From NCBI GenBank assembly GCA_963575745.1, contig CAUYUJ010012614.1, forward strand, positions 136,501 to 200,500: a stretch of 64,000 nt of DNA, given 5' to 3'. This document shows, in pieces, positions 23,206-34,367 of the stretch. How positions within the stretch are numbered: the stretch's first letter is position 1; each line of letters starts with the position of its first letter. Origin of the DNA: Prorocentrum cordatum. Taxonomy: Eukaryota; Sar; Dinophyceae; Prorocentrales; Prorocentraceae. A program made the translations under genes and the position numbers. The notes beneath the pieces were generated by a model, which did not search any database, was not told where the DNA came from, and was given only the letters and a program-made list of their open reading frames with translations.

Positions 23206-23415
23206 TTAACGTCACCGTTCGCTCTTGGGAGGCTTGGTGTTAAAGAGCTTGTCACGTCACTATAGGCTCTTAGGGGCCTGGGTGTTCAGAGCTTTTTACG
23301 TCATCGCTCGCCCTTGGGAGCCGTAGTGTTAAGAGTTGTTTACGTCACCGCTCGCACTTGGCAACCCTGGTGTTACGAACTGGTCGCGTCAATGTAAGCT
23401 CTTGGGGGCCTCTGT
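23206..23415. repeat. ~60 bp tandem repeat, 4 copies
   Basis: ACGTCACCG(T/C)TCGC(T/A)CTTGG followed by GTGTTA recurs near 23,210, 23,263, 23,320 and 23,380 with substitutions. Confidence 0.7.
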
Positions 23416-24160
23416 TACCTGGCGTCTCCACGCCTTCTTGGGGGTCCTCTTTGGGCCCAGTTGGACCCCCGTGGGGCCCTCATGGGCAGTTCTAGGGGCC
23501 CTTTTGGGCCGTCTTGGACGGTTTTTGACAGTCTTGAAGCTTCTCCTCTTGGGCGCCCGTGGGCCCTCTTGGGGGCCTCTAGAGCTGCCTTGGGACGATG
23601 TTTGTCAGAAACTGGAACATATACATTACCAGTGGCGGGCAGTTTTTCAATCCCAGGACTTCTTGAGGGTCGAGGACGACGCTTGGGTGGTGTGGTGTAT
23701 ACTTGTTTCCCCGATGTCCTGGGGAAACAACTAAAAATGTATACACCAGGGTCCCGTATACACCAGGATCCGCTCTCCAGTGCAAATTCCAATACAGGGC
23801 CGGAAGAAGCGTCGGTGTACAGAGCTCGATTCCCTAATTTGGGGTCTCGTGGGCCGTTCTGGGCCGTCGGAAACCCGAAACGGCGAGAACACTAAAAACA
23901 ACAACAAAACACTACAATTACAATTGTCTGCCTCTTCAGGCCCTCCCGGGTGCTCTTTTCAGCGCCTCTGGGACCATTTTGGGGCCCTCTTCGATAGACT
24001 TGAAGCCATCTTAGGCCATCTTGGAACGCTCCTGGGCGGTCTTGGGCTCTCTTGGAATGTTCGTGGGCAGTGTTAGAGCCGTCTAGGACCTTTCTTGGGC
24101 CTTCTTGGGCGTATCTTGGGCCGTCTTGGGCACCTTTGGGCCGTCTTGGGGCCACGCGGG
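23390..24160. repeat. CCTCTTGGGG / GCCGTCTTGG array with a long hairpin at 23,694-23,747
   Basis: Degenerate CCTCTTGGGGCC-type words run in one orientation. Within it, GTGTATAC, TTGTTTCCCC and a short loop are followed by GGGGAAACAA and GTATACAC, forming a two-part stem. A CAACAACAAAAC stretch lies near 23,900. No gene. Confidence 0.7.
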
Positions 24161-24520
24161 CGTGTTACGCTGGCACGTCCGCGCTTCGCCCCCCCCACCC
24201 CCCCAGGAAACCTTTCCCAACAAAACTTCGCCCCACCAGAACGTCATTACTCGGGCCTCGCTCTTTCCGTCATCCTAAGGGCTCGATCCAGCTCTAGAGT
24301 CCTACTGTGGCGGGGTCCAGCTTTAAAAATATATCACGACGGTTTCGAAACAGCTGTAATCCGCCACCGTGCCTGCACGGAGCGGGCGTGTTAGAATGCT
24401 TCTCAGTTGTCTGGGAGGTTGTTTTATAATGTTTCTAGGGTGGACCTACCCCCTGCACGGCGCGCGTGTTTCTGAGACCGCCTCCCTTGAAATTGCTCCC
24501 AGCGCTCCTTTCAGCTTCCA
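24161..24520. other. No gene seen
   Basis: Mixed DNA with C-runs at 24,190-24,210. A CCTGCACGG(A/C)GCGGGCGTGTT-like phrase occurs near 24,372 and 24,452. Confidence 0.5.
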
Positions 24521-24910
24521 GAAGGCCAACATGGCCTCCAAGAGGGTTTTCAAGACAGCCAAGGCGACACCAAAAAAGCTCAAGATGGCACAAGACAGCG
24601 GAAGGTACTCCCAAGAAAATCTGAAGACGGCCCAAGAAGACCCCAAGACGGCCCAAGAGGGCTCCCAATCGGCCACCCAGGAGAGCCCGAGGAGGCCCAA
24701 ACCATTGAGTTCTGCAATTTGCAACTGGTTCTCGCCTGTTCGGGTTTCTGACCGCCCAAGGCGGCCCAAGGTGCCTCCAAGATGGCTCCAAGACAGCCTA
24801 TGAAACCCCCACGAGGGCCCCGAGTCGGCCCAAGAGGACCCCAAGATCGCTCAAGAGGCTCCTAAGAGGGCCCCAAAACGGCCCAGAGAGGCCCACAGCA
24901 CGGCCTCCGA
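24521..24910. repeat. CCCAAGA(C/T)GGCC array
   Basis: Same word family as 16,943-18,157 and 61,080-62,500, in forward orientation, with an embedded ACCATTGAGTTCTGCAATTT segment comparable to the CATTGATTTGCC segments at 61,693 and 62,095. Confidence 0.75.
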
Positions 24911-25640
24911 ACGCGTAAAACGGGCCAGCAGCCCCCCTACAGTCAGGGGACGAATGTGCTAGTCAGACTTTTGACGAGGTGTGTCCGTCGAGTGATTATA
25001 ATAGACTAGCATTGGTTTATACCGTGGTGGAAGCGTGGCTCGCTCTAGCGGCCCACTCATGTGATGGCCGAATGGCCGGACATCGACCGACGGCGACGAC
25101 CGACGAATGACAACGACGACGAGACGGACGCCGTCGCAAAACTCGAAAAAAAGACAAGTCTGGAAGGCCGACAGCAACTGGTCGAGGACCCATTCTAGAA
25201 CGAGCGGGCCCGGTAGCATTCTAGAAGGGAGCCCCTCCTCGCCCGCCCCCCCCCCTTGGAAACGCCCCCCCCCCCACCCCCCCCCCCCCCCCCCCTGTAA
25301 AACAAAAAGGAGTATCGGTTGCAGGCGAATGTACCACCTCGGGCTCCGAACCCAGGAAAAACCTATGGTTTTCCAACGGAACCCTCCCGAGCGCCCCAAA
25401 CGAACCCCGACTCAAACCCCCCCAGACGTCGTTGTCGATATTGGTCTGCCGTCGCCGTGGTTTGTCGTTGTCGTTAATCGTCGTTCTTCGGTCGTCGTCC
25501 TGAGTCGGTCCGACGGTCGTCGTCGTCGTTGTCGTCGTCGTCGTCGTCGTCGTCGTCTCGTCGTCTTCCGTCTTCGGTCGCTTTAGCTACGGATGCAACG
25601 AGGTTGAAAACATGACGTTGGACCCAAAATCTGCCCGATA
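24911..25640. other. Flank of the LTR element; microsatellite-rich
   Basis: C-runs at 25,245-25,295 and GTC repeats at 25,430-25,565. No gene. It ends directly at the TGTGTGAAAG start of the 5' LTR. Confidence 0.55.
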
Positions 25641-25896
25641 TGTGTGAAAGTTATATTAGCAAGGATGTGAGTTATAGGACGATGTTTAGAATTATCGATG
25701 TTATTGCTCTCGCTCGCTCATGCTTGCACTCTCTTGTTCACTATTGCCATTTGTGGCTTGGACCCGCCAGCTGAGGCGGGAGGGTGGACGCACCTACCGA
25801 ACGCTGAGTTTGATTCGGTATAAGATATCCTATCATCTGCCTGTTTCTTATTGCATCAATAGGTTGTGGGTGGAGAGATTTGGAACAATATTTACA
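25641..25896 (+). repeat. 5' LTR
   Basis: 256 bp, starting TGTGTGAAAG and ending ATATTTACA, so it has TG...CA ends. It aligns along its whole length with 45,375-45,627. By hand I count about 15 substitutions, mostly transitions, plus one small indel around 25,833-25,842. A GGTATAAGATATCC phrase near 25,818 could hold the promoter, but this is not demonstrated. Confidence 0.93.
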
Positions 25897-25897
25897 C

Positions 25898-25910
25898 TGG
25901 TAGCGTGAGC
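25898..25910 (+). promoter_or_regulatory. Putative primer-binding site
   Basis: TGGTAGCGTGAGC lies one base after the LTR end. A TGGTA start at this place is typical of priming by the 3' end of a tRNA such as initiator Met. The exact tRNA is not verifiable here. Confidence 0.6.
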
Positions 25911-25962
25911 TGAATCAGTCCACGGTACGAGGATTTCATACAGAGTGGCAGTGCAGACATAT

Positions 25963-27600
25963 ATGCTGGCGCTCACTTACATCCTCGCGGTGCTTAACCA
26001 CTGCGCTAAACAGATCACAGTGATCGACAAAACGCTCAAAATCATTACCTACGACAGCTTGGACGAGGATCGTTGCATCAACAACATCCCGGGCGAGCAG
26101 CAGAACTACGGCAGCAACGATCAAGACAGCTACTACATCGGAGAAAAGCTAAGTAGCATCACAGTCATCAAGATGACGTCCAGGCAGCAGCAGCAGTTCA
26201 ATGACGGCCCCCTCTTCGTTGACAAGGAGGGAGTGGTACACTACAACGGCGACCCATCCTACGGCGAAGAGTTCGAGGAGCGTGCAATACTCGGCTACCA
26301 CGCGAGCGAGGGGAAAGTCAAAAAGCTCTATGCGATCAAGCTCAAGAACTCTCTGAATGGACGAGCGTGGACACTCACACGAAAGAAGGTTGAGATCAGT
26401 ACGCAAGCAGTTTTGGACGAAACAGGTAATGACCCACTTGCTGCAGTCAAACTGGTGGTAACTACAGTACGACAGGCGTGCGAAAGGATCGCACCACTAC
26501 AGCAACAGTGAGCGTTCGAGGAATATTTCTTCCGAGGTGTTCGCAATCGAACGGAGTCTGTGCAGGACTACATATCGAGACGAGAGACGGAGTACGAGAG
26601 GCTCAAGTCACTTTCAACGAACACAACAGTCAGCGAAGACCTAGGGCCATACTTCCTACTAAAGCTAGCAAGCATCAGCATGCAAGAGCACAAGGCGATC
26701 CTTGGCCAATGCAACAACGAATACATATGGGACGACGTGACGGCAGCCATGCTGATACAGCTGGGCAGTACAGGCCGAGACGATCGTGGACATGGACGAT
26801 GCGGAGCCTACCCGGTGGACTACGTCGACGAAGAAGAATATGCTCTACTCGGGGACGAATGTGCACCGTGCGACGAGGTCGTTTTCCTGAGTGATTCGGA
26901 CTACGGCGCACTTGCAGCGGACATCGACGAGTTCGAGGGAGTGATTGACGACGTGGACCCGGACGAGATCAGCCAGGAGGAGTGCGACACCCTGGCGACG
27001 GAGGCTCAACGTCTTGGCTGGACAGCTGGACGGCGCAACCACAAGCCCAACTACAAGCAGACCCGGGAGCGGCTTGCTCAGAGCAAATCGAATAGAGTTT
27101 GGAAAGCCAACATCAACAAGCAGGGCTCCATCAAGATGGACAGCAAAGAGGCTGATGATAAGCTGAAGCAGATCAAGGCGCGCACGAAGTGCAACGCGTG
27201 CCACAAGAAGGGCCACTGGAAGGGCGACCCCGAGTGCGAAAAAACGAGGTCACCAGCGAGTGGATCCAGTGCGCTACAACGTGGAGGACGAGGGGGCGGA
27301 CGTGGAGGACGAGGCTTTCACGGACGACCTGGAGGTTTTCTACGACGAGCTGGATTCGCAATGGCGACCGCGGTCAAGCTGCTGATGGCGGACAGCTCGA
27401 TGGACATGACCGCCATTCAGATTGCCGGCGACCAGCTGGCAAGCATAGACGCGGCGATGGAGGAGATCACGAGTCTGGCGAAGGTGAGAATCGACACCGA
27501 GGAGCAGATCGTGAACACCTACGCGGTATCAGCAGCAGGAAACCAGCCGAACTTCAAAGAGAGGATGGACCAGGCACACGAACCACACCCAGTACCTGGA
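25963..27600 (+). pseudogene. gag: copia gag region with zinc knuckle, one in-frame stop
   Basis: The frame opens with an ATG at 25,963 (a GTG at 25,945 is also in frame) and reads through a structured, charged N-terminal region to a TGA at 26,509-26,511. The same frame then continues without further stops and contains a typical gag helix pattern (a QDYISRRETEYERL segment near 26,566). A zinc knuckle at 27,190-27,236 has the arrangement C-x2-C-x4-H-x6-C within CNACHKKGHWKGDPEC. It is followed by a Gly/Arg-rich tract (27,280-27,350). Gag would package the element RNA into particles, with the knuckle binding nucleic acid. Because homologous-looking sequence lies on both sides of the TGA, I read it as a disabling mutation and not as a natural end. 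Confidence 0.85.
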
Positions 27601-28440
27601 GAGCCTCAATCACAAGAATCTGACAAACCCCTGAGCACTCAAGTGAGCTCAACGAGCAGACCGACACCAGGGACGTGGTCGAGGACGGATCCCAGCAGAC
27701 CAAGTACAGACTACCTGGAAGAAGACAACACAGAGGCCGACCTACAGAAGATACGGAATCGTGCGGAGCAGATCGCAGCATTGTGGGCAAGCTGTGAGAA
27801 CATGGAAGCGGCCTACAGGGACTATATGGATTTCTGTTTGGACTGGGCCCTACATCGCTTCCAGCAGCTCATGCACATCACCATGGAGATGGCACCGAAC
27901 GGTCTCAGGAATATGGCCTACGATCTATGCCAAGCAGCCTGGGACAGGACCTCGGAGATTCGTGACATCGTGAGGAGTACCTGCGAGCGCCTACCGATTG
28001 GAGTACGACCGACATGGCTGTGGACACAACGCCGAGCTGGAAACAACTACGTTCCAGAGGGCGACCGCACACCAACATCAGGGCGGCAGCAACCTTGCGA
28101 GGAGCTGGAAGAAATCGAAGCCTACGCAGTACGAAAAGGACCTATTCCAGATGGACATGCTGTACTGGACACTGCGTGCCTACGTGGATGTGGAGGTTCA
28201 ATATCACTGGACGGCTACACAGAGGACGGCAGAGTCACCACGCGGATGAGAGGAACCATGCACTTCCGGGGCGTGAATGATAGCGCCCTGGTCATGGCAG
28301 CAGGAGAACAAGAGGTGACGGCTGGACTTGCTGGAGCTGACGTGAACCTACGCTTCCAGAGGTTGCCGAAATCAAAGACGCCAATACTGCTGAGCATCCA
28401 CCAGCTGGAGGAGCCCGACACAGTGATATACATCAAAAAT
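27601..28440 (+). pseudogene. copia aspartic-protease region
   Basis: Open in the same frame as gag. The retroviral-type protease signature appears as VLDTAC at 28,162-28,179 (the catalytic Asp codon is at 28,168), followed by a Gly-rich turn GCGGS and a hydrophobic strand pattern ending in PILLSIHQLEE near 28,400. Cys after DTA instead of the usual Gly-Ala/Ser is a variation I associate with dinoflagellate copia elements (recalled, not checked). The enzyme would cleave the polyprotein. The segment from 27,600 to 28,100 between knuckle and protease is acidic and mostly unrecognised. Confidence 0.75.
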
Positions 28441-29130
28441 CAGAAGGCGGACTTCAAGGCGATCAGCAAGTACGGAGTGCCTCTCAACAAGACGGAGAAG
28501 GGACACCTGACGATCTCGCTCAAGGAGTGGCCGAAGAAGGAGACGACAAAGATCGAGCCATCAGTCACGTCCGACGAGATCGACATCTGGAATGCGGAGG
28601 TCCAGGAGATCGATCAGGGCATCCTACGGCGGAAACAGAGGAAGCAGATTGAGACGTGGGAGAAGGAGATTCAGGACAAGCTGGACCAGTGCCAGCAGAT
28701 CGTGGACACGCTGAAGGCGGACCCGGAGGAGAAGCGGCCCATCATCTGCGAGCTCTACGCAGGTGGCATGGCAGCCACATCAGAAGCCCAGCAGCGGCGG
28801 CATCCCGTGACGAGGCCGAGGGACATCCTGATCGGGGACGACCTGCTGGACGCGAAGTCGCAGAAGACTGTCCTGAAGCAGCTGAACGAGGATGACCCCT
28901 ACATGACAATTGTGGGTTTCCCCTGCGACCCGTTCACGAACATCTCTCAACATGTTCCCGAAGGACACGAAGATGCGTAAGCTGGCGATCGGCATGAAGC
29001 ACCTGCAATTCGTCAAGCAGATCTGGATCAACTGCAAGCGCCGAGGAGATCATATGCTACTGGAAAACCATTGACGTCAAGAGCCTGGCAGCTCATGCCA
29101 TGGCTGGGCTCAGAGCTTGTGAGCGCGATG
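28441..29130 (+). pseudogene. Methyltransferase-like insert in the copia polyprotein, with paired frameshifts
   Basis: Between protease and integrase lies a segment not found in standard copia. A charged helix (28,560-28,735) leads into ICELYAGGM (28,744-28,770), which resembles the glycine motif I of SAM-dependent methyltransferases. About 50 residues later comes VGFPCDPF (28,912-28,935), which resembles the Pro-Cys motif IV of cytosine-C5 methyltransferases. Further on, in the next frame, is a LLEN segment (about 29,049-29,061) that resembles motif VI (Glu-Asn). The reading frame shifts by one base near 28,948 and shifts back near 29,062; the text between them makes sense only in frame 2. 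Whether the domain ever bound SAM or methylated DNA is unknown. The assignment rests on motif order and spacing, not on an alignment. Confidence 0.6.
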
Positions 29131-30627
29131 ATGCACCAGTGCGCCGAGGGCAGCAACCTGGTGGACTTCATGGGCGATCCAGTCAAGAAGCCGACAAGGT
29201 TCCTGACGACGGCCATCATGCTCGGCAAGAAGCTCAACAGCATCAGGTGTGACGAACAGCACGCGCACACGAGCGTGACCAACAGGCCGAAGGGAACAGC
29301 ATCGAGCCTTGGGAACTGGACCAAGGAGCTGGCCAAGACGATCTTGGACGGCATCGAGGATCAGCGGGACCTCGAGAGGCAGCATGGTGGCTACGCCCGG
29401 TACGCCAACAACTTCGACGACATCGACTATGACGAGTTCGAGGCCAACCCTGCGGAGACGAAGGCGCCGATGCACGCTAGCGCGGCGGCGATCTTCAGCA
29501 AGCATGGCGAGAACATCGAGATGGCGGAATGGACGGCGGTGCCACCACTCATGCGAGCAGCTATCAAGAAGACACACGAGAGCCATCCACATGGACCCTA
29601 CAAGAAGTCACTGGCACGGTATCTACAGCATGGTGGAGCTAGCCGACGAGCGGCACAAGCAGCACGTCTCTTCAGATGCACGACATGTGAAGAGCAGGCT
29701 CGGACGGCAGCGAGACCTACGGCAGCTCAGCCTAAGGTTAAGGACTTTAACGAAGCCATCAACATGGACTTCATGATCATACCCGACCTGGACAAGAACA
29801 TGCACGTGGTGCTTGTTATCGTGGACGTGGCCTCGGACTTCACCGTGGCGATCTACACGTGTCCCGGATCGAGACCTACGGCAGAGTTAGCAAAGAGTGC
29901 TTTCGAACTCGGATGGCTTACCTGGGCCGGGCCACCACGCGTCGTGGAGCAGGACCAGGACTCTACCTTTATGGGCGAGTTCGAGACGCTGTGCAACGAC
30001 CTGGGCATTGTGATCAACAATGCGGCCCCAGAGGCTCACTGGCAAATGGGCAAAGTCGAGAGGAAGATACGATACCTGACGTAGATGGCGACGAGTGTCT
30101 TCAACGCGGTGGAAGCTCGTGGTCAAGATTCGGTTGCAGCAGCAGTACGTGGCATGGCCAACGCGTGCAATCAACTTGTCAGCACGGCAGGCTTCTCACC
30201 ACAGCAATGGGTACTTGGAGCTGGACACCGACTGCCTGCAAGTTTGGCGAATCCCGACAACGACCCAGCAATGGTTTCACGAACGGCCGAGAACACGTCA
30301 TTCTGGAACCGACTACACCTTCAACAGATCTGTTCGGAATCCTTTTTCAAGGCAACAAACTCATCAGCATTGAGACGGACAGTTCTGGCGAGGATGAGGC
30401 CCCAGCCAGGGCCATTTCAGCAAGGTGAATTACTGATGTTTTGGCGATCTGATAACCTAAAGCGCAACCTGCATGCACGATGGCATGGACCTGCCTGGTG
30501 CCTGGGCAAGGATGAGCACGGTTACTGGCTGATCCATGACAGGATCCCGATCCTGTTTTCAGATGGTGGAATTGCGCGTGGACGAGCTGGCCAGCGTGGT
30601 TTTCTGGACCTTCGAGGTCAACAGTAA
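29131..30627 (+). pseudogene. copia integrase and downstream region
   Basis: A Zn-binding-like pattern ends in CTTC (about 29,678). The rve-type catalytic core has Asp in NMDFM (29,767), Asp in EQDQDSTF (about 29,950-29,965) and Glu in GKVERK (30,058-30,060), which is the DDE arrangement. A TAG at 30,082 interrupts the frame, after which the same frame continues with NACNQL, the copia-like FSPQQWVLG and a C-terminal part with FWR and W-x-G-PA. A TAA closes this stretch at 30,625. The enzyme would insert the cDNA. The core residues are intact, but the stop immediately after the core would prevent full translation. Confidence 0.85.
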
Positions 30628-31494
30628 AACCCAGCGCGAGATGATCAACAGCCAGACCAGCAGCCAGATCAACGGCCAGATCAGCAGCCAGATCAACATC
30701 AGGATCACCGAGATCCAGGACATCAGCAGTATCCTGGACAGGGCGATGTTCCACCGCAGCCAGCAGGAGGACAAGGTGATGCACGGGCGAGTGCACCGAC
30801 GATGGCACCAGCAGCACCTGCTCAGGGCAACGTGGAGCTGACGAAGCCAGCGGACAGCAGAAAGCGACGATCGGAAGTGGTACACGATAACGACGTGATG
30901 CCAATGCGTCAGAGGCTGGACGACGAGTACGAGACAGTACCAGCTGATCAAGATCAAGCGGAAGAAGACCTTCGAGCACGACTTGTTCGAGCGCACCAAG
31001 CTCGGGACACCATCTTGGGAGCGCTGGCGGCCAGCAGCCAGGGCAAGACCGACCTGAGGCAGCTGGATAACGTCAGGAACGCCCCTCTTCTACCTGACCC
31101 AACACCTGGGCACAAGATTGAGAGGCGGCGGCTTTTCAACTTGGACACGCGCGACCTGGTTCAAGATCTCTCGAGAGTGGACTGGATAGCAAACCCTCAG
31201 ATCATCGACGACGTGGCATCGCAAGACCCCATCACGATCATCGAAGAGATCACTCTGGGAAAGGAAGAGGAAGCTGGAGATGGACCAGGAGGTGGCCAAC
31301 AGCCTGCAGCAGCCCCGCAGGAGCCTACCAACACTGACGAGACCATGGAGGAACCTAAGGAGGTGAAGCGCGGAAGCAAGAAGCACACCAAGAAGGGCCT
31401 GGAGCTCAAGCAGACCAAGCGGGACGACGCTCAGGACGATCGAGCTCAGCTTCGAGTACCTGCCAGGATCCAGAGGCACATGGAGGAACGCTAG
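30628..31494 (+). pseudogene. copia linker between integrase and RT, QPDQ-rich
   Basis: The polyprotein frame continues after the TAA. The first ~30 codons are a repetitive Gln/Pro/Asp tract (QQPDQ units, 30,643-30,700), then Ala/Pro-rich, then a charged region with coiled-coil-like composition ending in a TAG at 31,492. It has no recognisable domain. Variable linkers at this place are normal in copia polyproteins. Confidence 0.65.
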
Positions 31495-33549
31495 AAGGCG
31501 GAGGAAACGGCAGCAGTACCAGCAGAGGTACCGCAGGATCAGCCGGCTACACCATCGTCAAGTACGCGACAGCCTGCGCAGGGCAAGCGCCAGGAACACC
31601 CAGTCACGATCAAGGAGTTCTTGCTGGACGATGTGCCGATCAGCATCAAACGAGCCCGGGCACAAACTGGGCCAATCAAGCAGCTGGCAGATACACCGCT
31701 GCTCGTCGAGGCGTTCGTGGCCGAGCAGATGCGCAGCCAACCGACAGGAGCCAACAAGCAACAGGAGATCAACTTGAAGACGCTGGGCGACGACAAGCTC
31801 AAGTGGAAGAAGATGCAGCAGGCGGTGGAGAAGGAATGGAACACGCGGTGCAAGTGCGATGCAGCAACCCACATATTAGGCGCAACAGTCGACAAGGTCG
31901 ACCCGGACAGGATCCTGAGCTCCAAAGTGGTCTGGACCGATAAGGACCCCACGACCTTCGAGCCGAAAGCCAGGATCTGTGGAAGAGGCTACGAAGAGGA
32001 GTATGACGACAAGCTACGACGGGACTCACCTACAGTCTCAGCACAGATGACGTTACTCCTGTACAGCATCGCATCGAGCCTCAACTTGGACCTAGTCATG
32101 GCAGATGTGAAGGGAGCCTTTCTGCAAGGCAAAACCATCGCACGCGAGCTCTACTTCCGCGTCCCGACGAACCTCGGGAAGTGCAACATCCCGGGAGTGA
32201 AGGCAGGCGACCTGCTGAAGCTAGACAAGAGCATCAACGGGACCAACGACGCAGCTCGTTCGTGGTATGTGGCACTACGCGAGACGCTCGTGAAGCTTGG
32301 ATGGGAAGGCCTGAGCTCCGAGCCCGCGACCTTCATCAAGCGCAATGCGGAGGGCACGGTCATCTGGATCATGTGCCTGCACATGGACGACTTCCTCATG
32401 GGCATCAAGCAGGGCGACCCGGAGGGCGCCAAGATCATGAAGGACCTGCAGAAGGAGATCGACTTTGGCGAGGTCAAGTACGCGAGGAAAGAGCAGGCGA
32501 CGTCCTGCGGCCGTGCCTACAAGCAGGACAAGGACGGCAGCATCAACGTCACCATGGAGGCCTACGTGATGTCAATGCAGACTGTACGTATCTCCAGAGA
32601 GCGCAGCAAGGCACCAGATAGCGCCTTGACCCATGCAGAGCATCGTGGACTACGAACGGTAGTTGGACAACTGCAATGGGCTGCGCGAGTGATATGCTTC
32701 GAGGAGGCCATCGAGGCATCCCGACTGGCATCTACGCTGGGAGCTCCGACGGTGAAGGACCTGCAGGACGGCGACGCGGCCATCAGGCGGATGCAGAAGC
32801 AGGACGACTTGCTGATCAGGTTCTCAGCAGGCCTGAACCTGTGGGAGACCATGGTGAACAATGTCACCGACAGTGCTTTCGACAATCTGCCGAAGCACAG
32901 ATCACAACGCGGACACTTCATCATGCTGGGCGACCAGAAGATTAACGAGGACCACAGTAACAAGTACAAAGTACACTGCATTGGGTGGCAGCCTTCCAAG
33001 ATTCAACGAGTGGTGCGATCTGCTCTATCTGCGGAGGCCTACTCATGTGCGGATTCAGTGGGCATGCTGATATGGACGAGGTCGACCCTGGCGGAGATCC
33101 TGTACCCGGAGATGGACATGACCGAGATTGTGCACGACACCTGCCCGGTGAAATGCATTTCGGTGACCGACTGCAAGAGCCTATACGACACGATCACAAA
33201 GGAGAAGATCTCAATGACGGACAGGAGGCTTTCTCTGGAAGCGGCTATATTGCGACAGTCACTCAAGGAGGTCAGCATCAACTGGGTCAAGAGCGAGCAG
33301 ATGCTAGCGGACTGTTTGGCGAAAGTACTTCCAGGAGGCTACGCGAGGAAGATAGTTACATCAAATTTGTGGACTCTTGGGCCTGATGACAGGGCACCAT
33401 CAATGCGCGGACGAAAGCTCGTTGGACCAGAGAAGGTGGCAGCCAGCAAGGAGGTAGACGAGCTGAACGCGAAGATGGCCAAGTACGTCAAGCAGGAGCT
33501 GCACGATGACACCGGGGAGGACGACGAGGAGATCTCTACGTGGCCGGTG
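31495..33549 (+). pseudogene. copia reverse transcriptase and RNase H
   Basis: Open from 31,495 to the insertion point. RVT_2-type reverse transcriptase: EKEW at about 31,830, KARICGRGYEEEY near 31,970, the first catalytic Asp in ADVKGAFLQG (near 32,100), and the active-site pair in HMDDFLMG (Asp codons 32,386-32,391), with Met in place of the more usual Val. RNase H follows: SALSAEAYS (near 33,017-33,043), TDCKSLYDT (near 33,165), and the final Asp in EQMLADCLAK (near 33,310). The Glu/Asp-rich tail is cut by the nested element after 33,549. The RT-RNase H segment itself contains no stop. Confidence 0.92.
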
Positions 33550-33705
33550 CACAGCGCTGCGGGCGCGGCGCTCTGCGGCGTCCGCCACGCGGTCGCAGCA
33601 ACCATCCTGCGATGGGTGCGGCGGCGCGTCGGGCGGCGCCGCCCCCGCCGAGCACAAGGCGGTGGCGGCGCGCGCCTCGACGGCGACGCCTGGCTGCTAC
33701 AACCC
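33550..33705 (-). repeat. Split direct repeat B2 (156 bp)
   Basis: Starts CACAGCGCTGCGGGCGCGG on the plus strand. By eye it is base-for-base identical to 34,108-34,263 (offset 558). It forms the minus-strand 3' end of the nested element and directly abuts copia coding sequence. Confidence 0.95.
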
Positions 33706-33721
33706 GGGCGGATGTGGGTGG

Positions 33722-34107
33722 GGCGAAACGCGCCCACAGGAAGATGGGCGCCCCGCCTGCCGCAAACAATTATGGAACCTGCGAGCGGCAAGGCTGGTCG
33801 GCGCCGCGGACGGGTCGCGCGCGCTCCCTCCGCGGCGGCCTAGCCGCCACGCATGACTGTTCCTGTGCGCGGCAAGGCTGGCCGGTGCCGCGGTGAACGC
33901 TCGCGTGCGCTCCCTCCGCGGCGACCTAGCCGCGGCGCATCCGACAAAACCGCGGCTCCATCTTTCTCGCGTTTCGCGTGTCGTCGCCTCGCGGCGAAGC
34001 GCCCCTCGCAACCTCACGCGCTCGCTGCGGGGCGCGCGGACGCACGCGCATCGCGTCCTCGCTGCTGTGCCCGCGAGACAGCATTCGTGCCTCGGCTGTT
34101 CGCTCAC
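33722..34107 (-). repeat. Split direct repeat A2 (386 bp)
   Basis: Starts GGCGAAACGCGCCCACAGG and ends TTCGCTCAC. Matches 43,805-44,190 at a constant offset of 10,083; I saw no differences. It directly abuts B1 at 34,107/34,108, the expected circle-junction-like arrangement. Contains two copies of a GCGCGCTCCCTCCGCGGCG / GTGCGCTCCCTCCGCGGCG phrase. Confidence 0.95.
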
Positions 34108-34263
34108 CACAGCGCTGCGGGCGCGGCGCTCTGCGGCGTCCGCCACGCGGTCGCAGCAACCATCCTGCGATGGGTGCGGCGGCGCGTCGGGCGGCGCCGC
34201 CCCCGCCGAGCACAAGGCGGTGGCGGCGCGCGCCTCGACGGCGACGCCTGGCTGCTACAACCC
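34108..34263 (-). repeat. Split direct repeat B1 (156 bp)
   Basis: Copy of B2, placed between the recombinase ORF (which ends about 105 bp away) and A2. Confidence 0.95.
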
Positions 34264-34367
34264 AATGCAACAGCAGGCCGGCGTCAGCCGTCGTGTGCGC
34301 GCGCCCCCACTGCCAACGTCGCGACGTTTCTTACCGCGTGCGGGATGAAGGGCGCGACGAGCGCGCA

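Noticed and set aside
33722-34107. LTR of a separate element at 33.7 and 43.8 kb
   Set aside because: The A repeats are joined to B repeats in split-direct-repeat order and accompany a tyrosine recombinase, which explains them better than LTRs. There are no TG...CA ends.
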